From Aquincolibacterium sp964606385 (GTDB lineage: Bacteria > Omnitrophota > Omnitrophia > Omnitrophales > Aquincolibacteriaceae), in contig CAZSFZ010000008.1 of NCBI GenBank assembly GCA_964606385.1, positions 1 through 64,000 of the forward strand: a stretch of DNA of 64,000 nucleotides, given 5' to 3'. Of the stretch, positions 24,037-33,125 are shown piece by piece. Position numbers and translations under genes: made by a program. Position 1 is the stretch's first letter, and each line of letters begins with the position of its first letter. The notes under the pieces are model-generated. The model ran no database searches and was not told the DNA's origin. It saw only the letters and a program-made list of their open reading frames with translations.

Positions 24037-24707
24037 GGACAAGCCAAGCGGTAGCCCGTGCCGCGGATGGTCTCGATCTTGGTTTTGGAAGGCGTTTCCG
24101 CGATCTTTTTCCGAAGGAAATTGATGTACACATCGATCGTATTGCTCATGGGATCGAAATGGAGGTCCCACACATGCTCGGCGATCGCCGTGCGCGAGAC
24201 CACCTCACCGGCATGCCGCATGAGGAATTCCAGCAGGGCGAATTCTTTCTGCGACAGGACGATCTCCTGCTCATCCGCCCACGCCTGACGTTTAATAAGG
24301 TCTAATTTCAAATTCGCGCACTGCAGCACGGTTTTGTCCGTAATATGCGGCGGACGGCGAAGCAGCGCCCGGATGCGCGCCAAGAGCTCCTCAAAGCTGA
24401 ACGGTTTTGTCAGGTAGTCGTCCGCTCCCTGGTCGAGCCCTTTGATCTTGTCTTCTACCGAATCCTTTGCCGTAAGGATCAGCACGGGAGTGATCTTGCC
24501 TTCCTTGCGGAACTTATGGCAAAGCTCGATCCCGCTCATTTTGGGAAGCATCCAATCCAGGATCAGGAGATCGTATTCATTGGTCATGGCGTACTCCCAA
24601 CCTTTTTCGCCGTCGTAAGCGATATCCACGGCATAATGTTCTTCCTTGAGCCCGCGTTCAAGAAAACTCGCCATTTTCTTCTCATCTTCCACGATCAGGA
24701 TCTTCAT
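24033..24707 (-). CDS. OmpR/PhoB-family response regulator (CusR-like)
   Basis: A 224-residue regulator: receiver domain (MKILIVEDEKKMASFLERG, phospho-acceptor Asp in LLILDWMLPKMSG near residue 51, Thr in LILTAKD, Lys in DYLTKPFSF) and a C-terminal winged helix (LSQKEFALLEFLMRH ... TIDVYINFLRKKI ... IETIRGTGYRLACP). The short ending right after the GYRL strand is typical of the CusR/CopR/SilR subgroup that control metal efflux. AGGAG precedes the ATG at a normal distance. Cognate kinase is the next gene. Confidence 0.96.
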   Translation of the reverse strand: MKILIVEDEKKMASFLERGLKEEHYAVDIAYDGEKGWEYAMTNEYDLLILDWMLPKMSGIELCHKFRKEGKITPVLILTAKDSVEDKIKGLDQGADDYLTKPFSFEELLARIRALLRRPPHITDKTVLQCANLKLDLIKRQAWADEQEIVLSQKEFALLEFLMRHAGEVVSRTAIAEHVWDLHFDPMSNTIDVYINFLRKKIAETPSKTKIETIRGTGYRLACP

Positions 24708-24719
24708 AGATATCTCCTC

Positions 24720-25607
24720 TTATTCCCCTTCCGGATCAAAATGGACGGTCACGTCCGCGCTTGGATGGTGCGTCTTGATTTTATCGATCAAAGATTCGGT
24801 CATGTCATGTGCCTTCTTGAAATTATCCTCACCGCGGATCTCGATATGAAAATCCAGAAAAAGCTGATTACCGACGATCCGGCTCCGGAGATTATGCACC
24901 CCAACGATCGAGGCATGGTGCCGCAGGATAAGCATTTTCAGCGTGTGAAGTTCCGTATTTGAAAGCCCGCGGTCCAAAAGCTCGGAAACGGCCCTTGTCA
25001 GAATATGCCAGGCTTCCTTAAAAATATAACCGGCCACAAAAAGCGATACGACCAAGTCCCATGCCACCGCCCCGGTCCAACCCACTAACAAAAGAGCTGC
25101 CACGACCCCCACATAACAGACAAAATCCATCGAGTAGTGGACTTTTTCGGTTCCCAGGATCAGCGACCGGTTCTTCTGGGACAGAACCCGGAGGCGCCAG
25201 GAAATAAGAAGCGTCACAACCCCGGAAAAAGCGATCACCGCGATCCCCAACGGAATCTCGGAAACAAAACTCCCCTGCACAAGACGGCGGATCGACTCAA
25301 AGATAACGAATGACCCGCTCGCCATAATAAAAAGACTTTGAAAAAGCCCGGCAAGGCTTTCGATCTTCCCGTGGCCATACGCGTGTTCTTCATCGGGAGG
25401 TTTGGAGGCTTCGCGAAAAGCGAAAAAATTAAGCGCGGACATCATCATATCCAGCATCGAATCCAGGGCCGATGCCATGATCGCCATGGAATGCGTCACA
25501 AGACCCGCTGAAAATTTCACGATGGTCAGGAGCAGGGCCGCGCCGACGGACAGCAGGATCGCTTGGCGCGCCTGTTGAACGTATCGCTCCATCCCCTCCT
25601 GGGTCAT
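24720..25607 (-). CDS. Cation diffusion facilitator (FieF-like)
   Basis: A 295-residue inner-membrane CDF exporter of divalent metals. Six spans; metal-site residues in span 2 (MASALDSMLDMMMSALNFF) and span 5 (KVHYSMDFVCYVGV, an HxxxD pair), the loop DEEHAYGHGKIESLAGL, and a C-terminal cytosolic domain with HHASIVGVHNLRSRIVGNQLFLDFHIEI. Proton-driven export of Zn, Fe, Cd or similar ions; the metal cannot be read from sequence. It sits 12 bases upstream of the OmpR-type regulator, consistent with co-regulation. Confidence 0.95.
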   Translation of the reverse strand: MTQEGMERYVQQARQAILLSVGAALLLTIVKFSAGLVTHSMAIMASALDSMLDMMMSALNFFAFREASKPPDEEHAYGHGKIESLAGLFQSLFIMASGSFVIFESIRRLVQGSFVSEIPLGIAVIAFSGVVTLLISWRLRVLSQKNRSLILGTEKVHYSMDFVCYVGVVAALLLVGWTGAVAWDLVVSLFVAGYIFKEAWHILTRAVSELLDRGLSNTELHTLKMLILRHHASIVGVHNLRSRIVGNQLFLDFHIEIRGEDNFKKAHDMTESLIDKIKTHHPSADVTVHFDPEGE

Positions 25608-25616
25608 CGGGATCCC

Positions 25617-25988
25617 TCAGCCGGTTTGACTGTCCGTAAGCAGTTTTTCGACCATGGCCAAGAGCTGGCCTGTCTCAAACGGCTTCGCCAAAAATGCGTC
25701 CGCCTTGCTTTGGCGCCAGGCGACCTGCTCTTCCGGATAGGCGCTGATCAAAAGCACCGGGGTCTTTGAATTCTTCGCGGAGCCCTTCGTGTATTCACAC
25801 ACCTGATAACCCGTATGGCCGGGCATGCGCACGTCGAAGATCAGCAAGTGATAGGCTTTTTGTTTGGATTTTTCGATCGCCACCTTGCCGTCCGGCGCGT
25901 ATTCCACTTCATGGCCGTGCCGGCGAAGGCGTTCGGAAAGGATCAGGAGAACATCCGGTTCATCATCCGCGATCAGAATTTTCGCCAT
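25617..25988 (-). CDS. Single-domain response regulator (receiver only)
   Basis: A 123-residue stand-alone receiver: ILIADDEPDVLLILSERLRRHG, acceptor Asp in LLIFDVRMPGHTG near residue 54, Ser in VLLISAYPEE and Lys in AFLAKPFETGQLL. No output domain, so it acts through a partner protein, as CheY or phosphorelay intermediates do. Sandwiched between mutL (4 bases) and the cation exporter (9 bases) in one run, where no matching kinase is adjacent except the CusS-like one three genes on. Confidence 0.95.
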   Translation of the reverse strand: MAKILIADDEPDVLLILSERLRRHGHEVEYAPDGKVAIEKSKQKAYHLLIFDVRMPGHTGYQVCEYTKGSAKNSKTPVLLISAYPEEQVAWRQSKADAFLAKPFETGQLLAMVEKLLTDSQTG

Positions 25989-25992
25989 AACC

Positions 25993-27765
25993 TTAAAGCT
26001 TCCGTTTAAATTGTTTTTCGAGATCTGACAATGAATATTTCACGATACTGGGCCGGCCGTGCGGACAATTGAACGGATTTTTGCACAGCGCCAACTGCCC
26101 CAACAAAGCCTCCATCGCCGGGAGCGTCAACGGATCCGCCGCTTTCACGGACCTGCGTTTGCAGGCGATCATGGCCGCGACATCCTCTTGGGCCCCCTTA
26201 AGTCCGGTTTGCGTCTTCCCCGCCTCTTCTTCATCGACAAATTGCTTGATAATCGTTACTGGATTTTCATCTTTTAAAATGAAGGGCAACCCGCGCACCA
26301 CAAAGGCCCGTTCCCCGAAAAGTTCTATATCAAAGCCCAGTTTGACTAAAAACCCGATCTTTTTTTTCAGGATCTCCACCTGCCGCGGATGCAATTCGAT
26401 GACTTCTTCCATCAAAAGCCCCTGGGTCGCGGGCCGCTCCGATTCGAAATTTTTCATGAGCACCTCGAACATGACGCGCTCATGCGCCGCGTGCTGGTCC
26501 ACGATCACGTAGCCTTCCTCGGTTTCCGCGAGAAAATAGGTCCGGTGGATCTGCCCCAACACACGCGTGATCTTGAGCCCCTTGCCGATCTCAAGCGGAG
26601 CCGAGGCGTCCACTTTTCTCATCATAACGTCCGCGACAACGGCCTCCGCGACCTTCAAAGGCGCGTCATGGGACGCCATGCGCTCCTCAAAACCAAAACT
26701 CGGTTCCTGGAACCTCGTCTTCATAAAAGATCCGGAAGGGATTTCCGATTTTTCACGAAAAGACGGCGTCAGGTCGCCGTTCTGTTTAAGCGCTCCGGCC
26801 ACGGCCCTTTCGATCATTGTCTTGATGACCGCTTCGTGCGAGAGACGGACCTGTTGCTTGGTGGGATGAACATTCACATCGACGTATTGCGGGTTCAAAT
26901 CCAGAAAAAGGATCGCCGCAGGAAATTGATGCTGCATCAAAAGCCCGTGATACCCTGCCTGGAGACCGTAACTCAGGCCGTAGGCCTTGACCCAGCGGCG
27001 GTTGATGAAGAGAAATTGTTGGGCACGGTTCCCGGAAGCCATGGACGGTTTCCCGATCAATCCCGAAAGTTTCGCGTGCGGGATCTCGCCTTGCACCGGG
27101 ATCGTCTGCTTGGCCCAATCATCGCCCAAGACAGCGGCCGCCCGAACCGAGAGGTCCCGGGTCGGCACGAGATCTAGCACCTTCTTCCCATCCGAAGCGA
27201 GAACGAATCGGACATGAAGATTCGCCAGGGCAAGGCAAGTCACCGTGTCGAGAATATGCCCGAATTCGGTCGTATCCTGTTTCAGGAATTTCCGGCGCGC
27301 GGGTGTGTTAAAAAAAAGATCCCGGATCTCAACAACCGTACCCGCGGCGGCCGGGCACTCTTTCGCCTTGGCCAGCTTTCCGCCTTCCACCACAAGCTCG
27401 GTTCCCGTGGAAGCGTCCGCGGCCCGGGTCTGAAGCGTGAAGCGCGATACCGCGGCAATGCTCGGAAGCGCCTCACCGCGAAAACCAAAACTCGAAACGT
27501 TGTCCAGATCTTCGGCTTTTTCGATCTTGCTCGTCGCATGCCTCTGGATCGCGAGCTGGGCATCCTCGGCGGACATGCCGGAGCCGTTATCCGCCACGCG
27601 GATCAGGCTTTTGCCGCCATGCCGGATCTCGATCTCGATCCGGTCCGCGCCGGCATCCAGCGAATTCTCGACGAGTTCCTTCACGATGGACGCCGGCCGT
27701 TCCACGACCTCCCCGGCCGCGATCTTATTCGCCACAAGCTCGGATAAAATGCGTATTTTTCCCAT
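25993..27765 (-). CDS. mutL: DNA mismatch repair protein MutL
   Basis: A 590-residue GHKL ATPase with start set at ATG 27765 (MGKIRILSELVANKIAAGEV); the open frame reaches 12 codons further but overlaps mutS. N-terminal motifs VVERPASIVKELVENSLDAG, DNGSGM and GFRGEALPSI. The C-terminal dimerisation domain carries DQHAAHERVMFE, which matches the DQHA(X)2E(X)4E endonuclease motif, plus ACKRR and NCPHGRP. So this is a nicking MutL of the kind in bacteria without MutH. It follows mutS by two bases. Confidence 0.97.
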   Translation of the reverse strand: MGKIRILSELVANKIAAGEVVERPASIVKELVENSLDAGADRIEIEIRHGGKSLIRVADNGSGMSAEDAQLAIQRHATSKIEKAEDLDNVSSFGFRGEALPSIAAVSRFTLQTRAADASTGTELVVEGGKLAKAKECPAAAGTVVEIRDLFFNTPARRKFLKQDTTEFGHILDTVTCLALANLHVRFVLASDGKKVLDLVPTRDLSVRAAAVLGDDWAKQTIPVQGEIPHAKLSGLIGKPSMASGNRAQQFLFINRRWVKAYGLSYGLQAGYHGLLMQHQFPAAILFLDLNPQYVDVNVHPTKQQVRLSHEAVIKTMIERAVAGALKQNGDLTPSFREKSEIPSGSFMKTRFQEPSFGFEERMASHDAPLKVAEAVVADVMMRKVDASAPLEIGKGLKITRVLGQIHRTYFLAETEEGYVIVDQHAAHERVMFEVLMKNFESERPATQGLLMEEVIELHPRQVEILKKKIGFLVKLGFDIELFGERAFVVRGLPFILKDENPVTIIKQFVDEEEAGKTQTGLKGAQEDVAAMIACKRRSVKAADPLTLPAMEALLGQLALCKNPFNCPHGRPSIVKYSLSDLEKQFKRKL

Positions 27766-27767
27766 CG

Positions 27768-30428
27768 CTATTTTTTCCCCTGATCGAGCTTGACCTTCCA
27801 AGCCGATATCTTTTGCAGCGCTTCCATCGGCGTCAGCCGGTCCGTATCCAGTTTCTTGAGCTCTTCCTCAACCTCGCTCGGCTCCTTCGCCGCGACATCA
27901 AAAAGCGTGGGACCGGCCTCCGCGATCTTTTTTGCGCCGCGCGTTTTCTTGGACTCAATGATCTGCGTGGCTTCGGTGTTCTCGCTTTCAAGGATCGCCA
28001 GGATCTCCTTCGCGCGCTGGGTCACATTCGCCGGAATACCGGCAAGCTCCGCCACATGGATCCCGTAACTCCGTTCCGACGCTCCCCGGGCCACTTTGCG
28101 AAGAAACACGATCCCGTCCTTGGTTTCTTTCACCGTCATTTTATAATTTTTAATACCGGAAAAATGCTCCTCCAGCTGCGTTAATTCATGATAATGCGTT
28201 GCGAAAAGCGTTCGCGGCCGCGTTTTTCCCTGAGCGAGATATTCGCAAACCGCCCAGGCGATGCTCACGCCGTCAAAAGTCGATGTCCCGCGCCCCACTT
28301 CATCCAGGATCAAAAGACTGCGCTCCGTCGCTTCCTGCAGGATATGGGCCGTCTCCAGCATCTCGACCATGAACGTGCTTTCTCCCCGGGCGAGATCATC
28401 GGAAGCGCCGATACGCGTAAAGATCCTGTCGACAAGCCCCACATGCGCCGCTTTCGCGGGCACAAAAGACCCCATCTGCGCGAGAAGGACGATATGCGCC
28501 ATCTGACGGATATAAGTCGATTTCCCGGCCATGTTCGGCCCGGTCAACACCACCAACTGCGTTTTGTCGTCATCCAGGATCCCGTCATTTTCCACAAATT
28601 TTCCTGCCGGAAGCATGCTCTCCACGACTGGATGACGCCCTCCCTGGATCCGGAGCGTCCTGTCGTCGGTCACTTCCGGCCTCACCCATTTCTTCTCAAG
28701 CGCGACACGCGCAAGGGACATCAGGGCATCCAGAACGCCGACGGCTTTTGCCATATTCTGAAGCGCCAGAAGATCCTCCAGCACCTTCTCACGGATCTCG
28801 AGAAAGATCTGGTATTCCAGCATCTTGATCTTGTCTTGCGCTCCCGAGATCTTCTCATCCCACGCCTTGAGTTCCGGGACAATGAAACGTTCGGCGTTCG
28901 CGAGCGTCTGCCGGCGGATGTAATTTTCGGGGACCTGACTGAGGTAGGAGCGGCTGACCTCCAGGGTGTAGCCGAACACGCCCGAGTATTTGACCTTGAG
29001 CGATTTGATCCCCGTGCGTTCGATCTCACGCTGTTGGAACTCAAGGATCCATTGCTTCCCTTTCTGGGAAATATTCCGCAGGTCATCCAATTCCTCGGAA
29101 TAGCCGTTCCGGATAAGCCCGCCGTCTTTAACGCCGATCGGCGGTTCCTCCACGATCGAACGGGCAATGAGTTCGCTCAATTTTGGAAAAGGCTGGACCT
29201 GTTTCTGCAGGTCGCGGATCAGATCGGCGTCAAAAGCTCCGAGAATATTACGGATCTCCGGAACGCGGTCGAGGAACACCTTGAGGTTCACAAGGTCCCG
29301 CGCGTTCGCCACGCCGTAATTAAGCCGGCTCAGGGTCCGTTCCATGTCTTTTACGCCTTTCAGGATACGTCCCATATTCTCCGTGTGATGAAGCTCCTGG
29401 ATAAGCTCATGGACCGATTCCTGGCGTTTCTGAATTTCGGCAATATCAAGAAGCGGATGCGTAAGCCAGTGATACAGATGCCGTGCCCCCATCGCCGTGA
29501 GCGTCCGGTCCACGACCGAGAGCAGTGTCCCGCAGTCCTTGCGCCCGCTCTGGGACGTCACAAGTTCGAGGCTCCGCTGGGCCTGCCGGTCGATCACCAT
29601 GAACTGCGCGGCATTGAAAAGCCGCGGCTTTTGCACATGATCAAGCGCGCTATGAAAATGATCTTTCAGGTAATACAAAATCGCCCCGCAAGCCCCAACC
29701 GCCAGAGGATGGTCATGAAAGGAAATGGTCTGCGCGGAACCCAGCTTGAAGATCTCGAGCAGCAGCCGCATCGAATCCTCCGGCTCGAAGATCCAGTCCT
29801 CGTAAACCGTCAGGGCCGCCTTGAGATTTTCTTTGATAAAAGCGGTGAGGTCCTCGCGGGCCCCCATCGTCTTTGTGATCACCACTTCGCGCGGCCAAAG
29901 AAGCGTCAGTTCGTCAAGAAGACGGTCTTTCGCGATCTCGCGGACATAGAACTCCCCGGTACTTAATTCCAGATAAGCCAGCACGGACGAATCTTTCCCC
30001 TCCAGGACCGCGGCCATATATTGCAGGTTCTTTTCGGGGGTTTCATCATCCAGATATGTGGCCGGCGTGATGATGCGTGTCACCTTCCGCTCCACAAGGC
30101 CCTTGGCCTGGGAGGGATCCCCCATCTGTTCGCAAATGGCGACCTTGAGGTTATGGTCCAGCAGGGTCCGCACATAGCCCTGAAAGGCGTGGAAAGGAAA
30201 TCCGCACATCGGCACGCGGCCTGCTTCCCCGCCTTCGCGGCCCGTCAGGGTGATGTTCAGGATATCCGACGAACGGACCGCGTCCTCAAAGAACATCTCG
30301 TAAAAGTCTCCGAGACGGAAAAAAAGGATGGTATCCGTGGGCAGGGTCTTCTTGATAGAGCGGTACTGCTCCATCATGGGAGTCAGTTTTACCTGAGAAT
30401 CAAGATTGACTGGATTGGTCTGGGTCAA
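27768..30428 (-). CDS. mutS: DNA mismatch recognition protein MutS
   Basis: An 886-residue mismatch sensor. The N-terminal domain has LTPMMEQYRSIKKTLPTD and the mismatch-wedge motif FFRLGDFYEMFF (Phe-x-Glu). The ATPase has Walker A LTGPNMAGKSTYIRQ, the ABC signature region ESTFMVEMLETAHIL, DEVGRGTSTFDG and FATHYHELTQL. No ATG lies before the conserved LTPMM block; TTG at 30428 has AGGAG six bases upstream and is my choice, with TTG 30434 as the alternative. A candidate promoter lies immediately upstream. Confidence 0.97.
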   Translation of the reverse strand: MTQTNPVNLDSQVKLTPMMEQYRSIKKTLPTDTILFFRLGDFYEMFFEDAVRSSDILNITLTGREGGEAGRVPMCGFPFHAFQGYVRTLLDHNLKVAICEQMGDPSQAKGLVERKVTRIITPATYLDDETPEKNLQYMAAVLEGKDSSVLAYLELSTGEFYVREIAKDRLLDELTLLWPREVVITKTMGAREDLTAFIKENLKAALTVYEDWIFEPEDSMRLLLEIFKLGSAQTISFHDHPLAVGACGAILYYLKDHFHSALDHVQKPRLFNAAQFMVIDRQAQRSLELVTSQSGRKDCGTLLSVVDRTLTAMGARHLYHWLTHPLLDIAEIQKRQESVHELIQELHHTENMGRILKGVKDMERTLSRLNYGVANARDLVNLKVFLDRVPEIRNILGAFDADLIRDLQKQVQPFPKLSELIARSIVEEPPIGVKDGGLIRNGYSEELDDLRNISQKGKQWILEFQQREIERTGIKSLKVKYSGVFGYTLEVSRSYLSQVPENYIRRQTLANAERFIVPELKAWDEKISGAQDKIKMLEYQIFLEIREKVLEDLLALQNMAKAVGVLDALMSLARVALEKKWVRPEVTDDRTLRIQGGRHPVVESMLPAGKFVENDGILDDDKTQLVVLTGPNMAGKSTYIRQMAHIVLLAQMGSFVPAKAAHVGLVDRIFTRIGASDDLARGESTFMVEMLETAHILQEATERSLLILDEVGRGTSTFDGVSIAWAVCEYLAQGKTRPRTLFATHYHELTQLEEHFSGIKNYKMTVKETKDGIVFLRKVARGASERSYGIHVAELAGIPANVTQRAKEILAILESENTEATQIIESKKTRGAKKIAEAGPTLFDVAAKEPSEVEEELKKLDTDRLTPMEALQKISAWKVKLDQGKK

Positions 30429-30457
30429 GAGCAACTCCTGAGCGAAATTGAGGCCTT

Positions 30458-30486
30458 AGTATACCCAATTCCCCCTGAGACCTGAA
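30458..30486 (-). promoter_or_regulatory. Candidate sigma-70-type promoter for mutS
   Basis: On the minus strand TTCAGG, 17 bases, TATACT. The -10 is strong and the -35 weak. It is 30 bases upstream of the TTG start in the short gap after the 3D-domain gene. Confidence 0.45.
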
Positions 30487-30506
30487 GCGGTTTTCAGCTG
30501 AGGGAT

Positions 30507-31001
30507 TTAATCCATCCACCGGCCGTTGATCTTGATACGCATGCGGCGGGCGCCCCACTGGAGGGCCGTCTGGTGCCCCCCTTGAGCATTGGGGATAAAA
30601 ATATCGATATGGCGTCCGCGGATCTTCCCTCCCCGGTCTTCGACCGTAAAATCCCGCCGGTTCCCGAGAAGATTGCGCACGGCAAGCCAATCCCATAATG
30701 TAAATGGAACCAGTTCCACGGTGGATTTAAAAGGGATCGATTTGTCCGCGGCCACACCTCCCCAGTAAAGGGGCCGCATACTGGCAAATTTCCCGTCCCG
30801 GAATTCCGGGATATTGATGCAGATCGGACAGTCACAATAGGCGGTGATCAGATAACTATGCCGCAGCCAAAGCACGTCATAGACTTTCCAGACACACGCG
30901 GCAAGAACGAGAAGAAAAATGCATCTCCTCAGGATAGAAAAGAAAGGATTTTTTGGCTTCTCCGGACCTTCGGGGATCAAAAAGATCTTTTCCTCGGTCA
31001 T
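30507..31001 (-). CDS. 3D-domain protein (membrane-anchored, MltA-like fold)
   Basis: A 164-residue protein with one span at about 27-45 and an extracytoplasmic 3D domain. The domain has ITAYCDCPICI, VAADKSIPFKSTVELV, FTVEDRGGKIRGRHIDIFIP and WGARRMRI, including the three Asp residues (AAD, VED, HID) that name the family. The fold is shared with lytic transglycosylase MltA and Firmicute YocH/Rpf-like proteins, so a peptidoglycan-cleaving role is likely. A CDCPIC pair of Cys clusters near residue 55 is unusual. It overlaps the transporter gene by four bases. Confidence 0.88.
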   Translation of the reverse strand: MTEEKIFLIPEGPEKPKNPFFSILRRCIFLLVLAACVWKVYDVLWLRHSYLITAYCDCPICINIPEFRDGKFASMRPLYWGGVAADKSIPFKSTVELVPFTLWDWLAVRNLLGNRRDFTVEDRGGKIRGRHIDIFIPNAQGGHQTALQWGARRMRIKINGRWMD

Positions 31002-32260
31002 GAGGCTTCTCCCGCCCTTGCGGCTGAGTCAGCAGACCTTACCGGAAGATAAGGGATCAGGATCAGCGCCAACAACGAAAAAGCCGCCGAAACGAGGATC
31101 AGCGGCTCAAGCCCGATCCGGGAGAACAGAAAACCCCCGAGAGCGCTTGAGCCCATCTGCCCAAGATTATAGAAAGACATCAAGAGCGCAAAAACCGTTC
31201 CTCCGGCAAATTGCGGCGATGTCTGGGCTGCGAGGTTAAGCAGCGTCAGAAAGATCACGGCCCCCGCCATCCCGAGAAGAAAATTCATCGAAAGCGCGAG
31301 TGTCTTCAGCCACACCCCATGAACCATGAGCCAGGGAACAAAATAGACAAAATAAGACAAGGTCGAGAACACTCCGATCAGCACTGCATAGAGGAGGAAT
31401 TTCCGGACCGGAAAGCGGGCAAACGCAAGGCCATAAAGCACACTGCCCAAAAGGGCTCCCGCACTCGCTACGGCCTGCAGAATTCCGAGGAATGACGGGC
31501 TGAACCCAAGCCGATCGACAGTATAATAAAAAAAAGGCGCCCCGAACGACGGGGAAAAATTCCATAAAAAAAGAAATGCCGCAAGCACCCAGATGCCGCT
31601 ATGCCGGAAGACCTCCCTGAGATCCGTCTGGGCCGCCTTTTCAGAATGTGGCCGGGAAGGCTCCCGGACCATCCCAAGAATGATCCCGGCCGTCACCAGG
31701 GGAAACAGCGCCGTTAACGCAAAAATACTCCTGTAAGTCATCACCCCTCGCTGCGCGAATTCGGCCACATATCCTCCGCACAAAGAGGTGATGATCATAG
31801 CTACGTAAACGGCGGTCCACTGAATGGACTGAAATTGCCCCGTCATATTGAGCGGCTGACCGGTCTCGACCATGAGGCCATCCGAGACCACATCCTGGAA
31901 TGCGTAGGCCATATAAATAAACGTCATCAGTATCAGCAAAGGAACCGCGAGTGACAGATCCGGCAAAAAAACCAGCATGATCCAGCCTGCGGCTGCGCAA
32001 AGAGACGTCAGAATAAGATAGGATTTCCTCCGGGAGCCGAAAAGCGGGAAGAGATCGGAGATCATCCCCCAGAGAGGTTTGATCACCCAGGCAAGAAAGG
32101 TCGCCGCCTGAAAATAAGCCATTTGCTGGGGTGTCAGCCGAGCCTGATCCTTCAGCAGAAAATTGACCGCCAGGGCCGGCAGGGCCCCGAGACCGTTCAT
32201 GGAAAAAAAATAGATCGAAGCGAATACGACGGCCAGCGGAAGCCACTCTGACTTTTTCAT
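30998..32260 (-). CDS. BT1/folate-biopterin-type MFS transporter
   Basis: A 420-residue membrane protein with about twelve spans. It shows the BT1-family pattern YFQAATFLAWVIKPLWGMISDLFPLFGSRRKSYLIL and YMAYAFQDVVSDGLMVETGQ. BT1 proteins move folates or pteridines in protozoa, plants and cyanobacteria; the bacterial substrate is not known from sequence. I use ATG 32260 with GGAG seven bases upstream rather than a TTG four codons earlier. A palindrome lies in the leader. Downstream it is coupled to the 3D-domain gene. Confidence 0.88.
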   Translation of the reverse strand: MKKSEWLPLAVVFASIYFFSMNGLGALPALAVNFLLKDQARLTPQQMAYFQAATFLAWVIKPLWGMISDLFPLFGSRRKSYLILTSLCAAAGWIMLVFLPDLSLAVPLLILMTFIYMAYAFQDVVSDGLMVETGQPLNMTGQFQSIQWTAVYVAMIITSLCGGYVAEFAQRGVMTYRSIFALTALFPLVTAGIILGMVREPSRPHSEKAAQTDLREVFRHSGIWVLAAFLFLWNFSPSFGAPFFYYTVDRLGFSPSFLGILQAVASAGALLGSVLYGLAFARFPVRKFLLYAVLIGVFSTLSYFVYFVPWLMVHGVWLKTLALSMNFLLGMAGAVIFLTLLNLAAQTSPQFAGGTVFALLMSFYNLGQMGSSALGGFLFSRIGLEPLILVSAAFSLLALILIPYLPVRSADSAARAGEAS

Positions 32261-32283
32261 GCTTGGCTCCAATACCTATCAAC

Positions 32284-32298
32284 TTCAACTAAGTTGAA
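32284..32298. repeat. 15-base perfect palindrome upstream of the BT1 transporter gene
   Basis: TTCAACT-A-AGTTGAA, 24 bases before the ATG of the minus-strand transporter and about 130 bases before the plus-strand HAD gene. The shape is that of a dimeric repressor operator; no regulator gene adjoins it. Confidence 0.55.
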
Positions 32299-32429
32299 AT
32301 TGGGGCCGTCCATGTCGCCCTTTTTGAGATTCGATGATGACATGGGCGGTAATATAGCATACCTTTTTTGACACCCTATGATAAAATTCCGTCACTCATG
32401 AATAGTAAAAACGGAAGGCTTAGACGAGC

Positions 32430-33125
32430 ATGAAAAAACTGCTTTTATTCGATATCGACGGAACACTTCTCCTCACCGGAGGCGCCGGGAAAATCGCTTT
32501 CGAAGAGGCGTTTGAGGAGATCTTTGAGATCCCGGATGTCTGGCGCGACCTCGATCCTCACGGGAAAACCGATCCCGCCATTTTTGATGAAGTTGCCCTG
32601 CGGGAACTCGGCCGTTTGCTCACCCCGGGAGAATTTGATCTCCTGATGGAACGCTACGAAGAGATCTTCGAAGAACGGATCAAGGAATCCCCCCGCTTCG
32701 AGCTCATGCCCGGCGTGATCGAGATCCTGGAGCATCTTTCCCGCGACCGGGATATTTTCCTGGCCCTTGCCACGGGGAATTTTGAAGGCGCCGGGCGCAT
32801 GAAACTCAAGCGCGGCGCTATCGAACATTATTTTCGCGCCGGGGGCTTCGGCAACGACGCTCGCGAACGCCACAAGATCCTTATAGCGGCCATCGCCTAC
32901 TCCGAAGAACTTGCCCATAAGAACTTTAAGAAAGAGGATGTTTTCGTCATCGGGGATACCGAATACGATATTGCCGCCGCCAAAAAAGCCGGGGTGCGAA
33001 GCATTGCCGTGCTCACGAATGGCCGAACCCCCAAACACTTCGAGCAGGACCCACCGGATCACATCCTTAAAGATCTCACCAACATCAAGGCCTTCATGGC
33101 CTGCCTCAATGGCTCTTCAGAGTGA
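32430..33125 (+). CDS. HAD-superfamily phosphatase (phosphoglycolate-phosphatase-like)
   Basis: A 231-residue haloacid-dehalogenase hydrolase. Motif I LLFDIDGTLLLTGG with the nucleophile Asp near residue 8, an alpha-helical cap (about 20-95), motif II LALATGNFEG, Lys in the KLKRGAIEHYF region and motif IV IGDTEYDIAAAKKAG. The LLLTGGAGKIAFEEAFEEIF block resembles the bacterial phosphoglycolate/pyrophosphatase subgroup, but substrate cannot be assigned. It is alone on the plus strand, and its end overlaps the end of radC by nine bases, so the two transcripts converge without room for a terminator. Confidence 0.92.
   Translation: MKKLLLFDIDGTLLLTGGAGKIAFEEAFEEIFEIPDVWRDLDPHGKTDPAIFDEVALRELGRLLTPGEFDLLMERYEEIFEERIKESPRFELMPGVIEILEHLSRDRDIFLALATGNFEGAGRMKLKRGAIEHYFRAGGFGNDARERHKILIAAIAYSEELAHKNFKKEDVFVIGDTEYDIAAAKKAGVRSIAVLTNGRTPKHFEQDPPDHILKDLTNIKAFMACLNGSSE

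Noticed and set aside
24037..24171. N-terminal extension of the sensor kinase to 24171
   Set aside because: It overlaps the regulator gene out of frame and lacks a hydrophobic or conserved pattern; ATG 24036 gives ATGA coupling and an immediate membrane span.
28188..29966. A 592-codon plus-strand open frame
   Set aside because: Antisense to mutS, which has full motif support; the frame lacks any family pattern.
32368..32387. TTGACA with TATGAT and TAAAAT as a promoter for the HAD gene
   Set aside because: The -35 and the two -10 candidates are only 3 and 8 bases apart, so they cannot form a promoter together.
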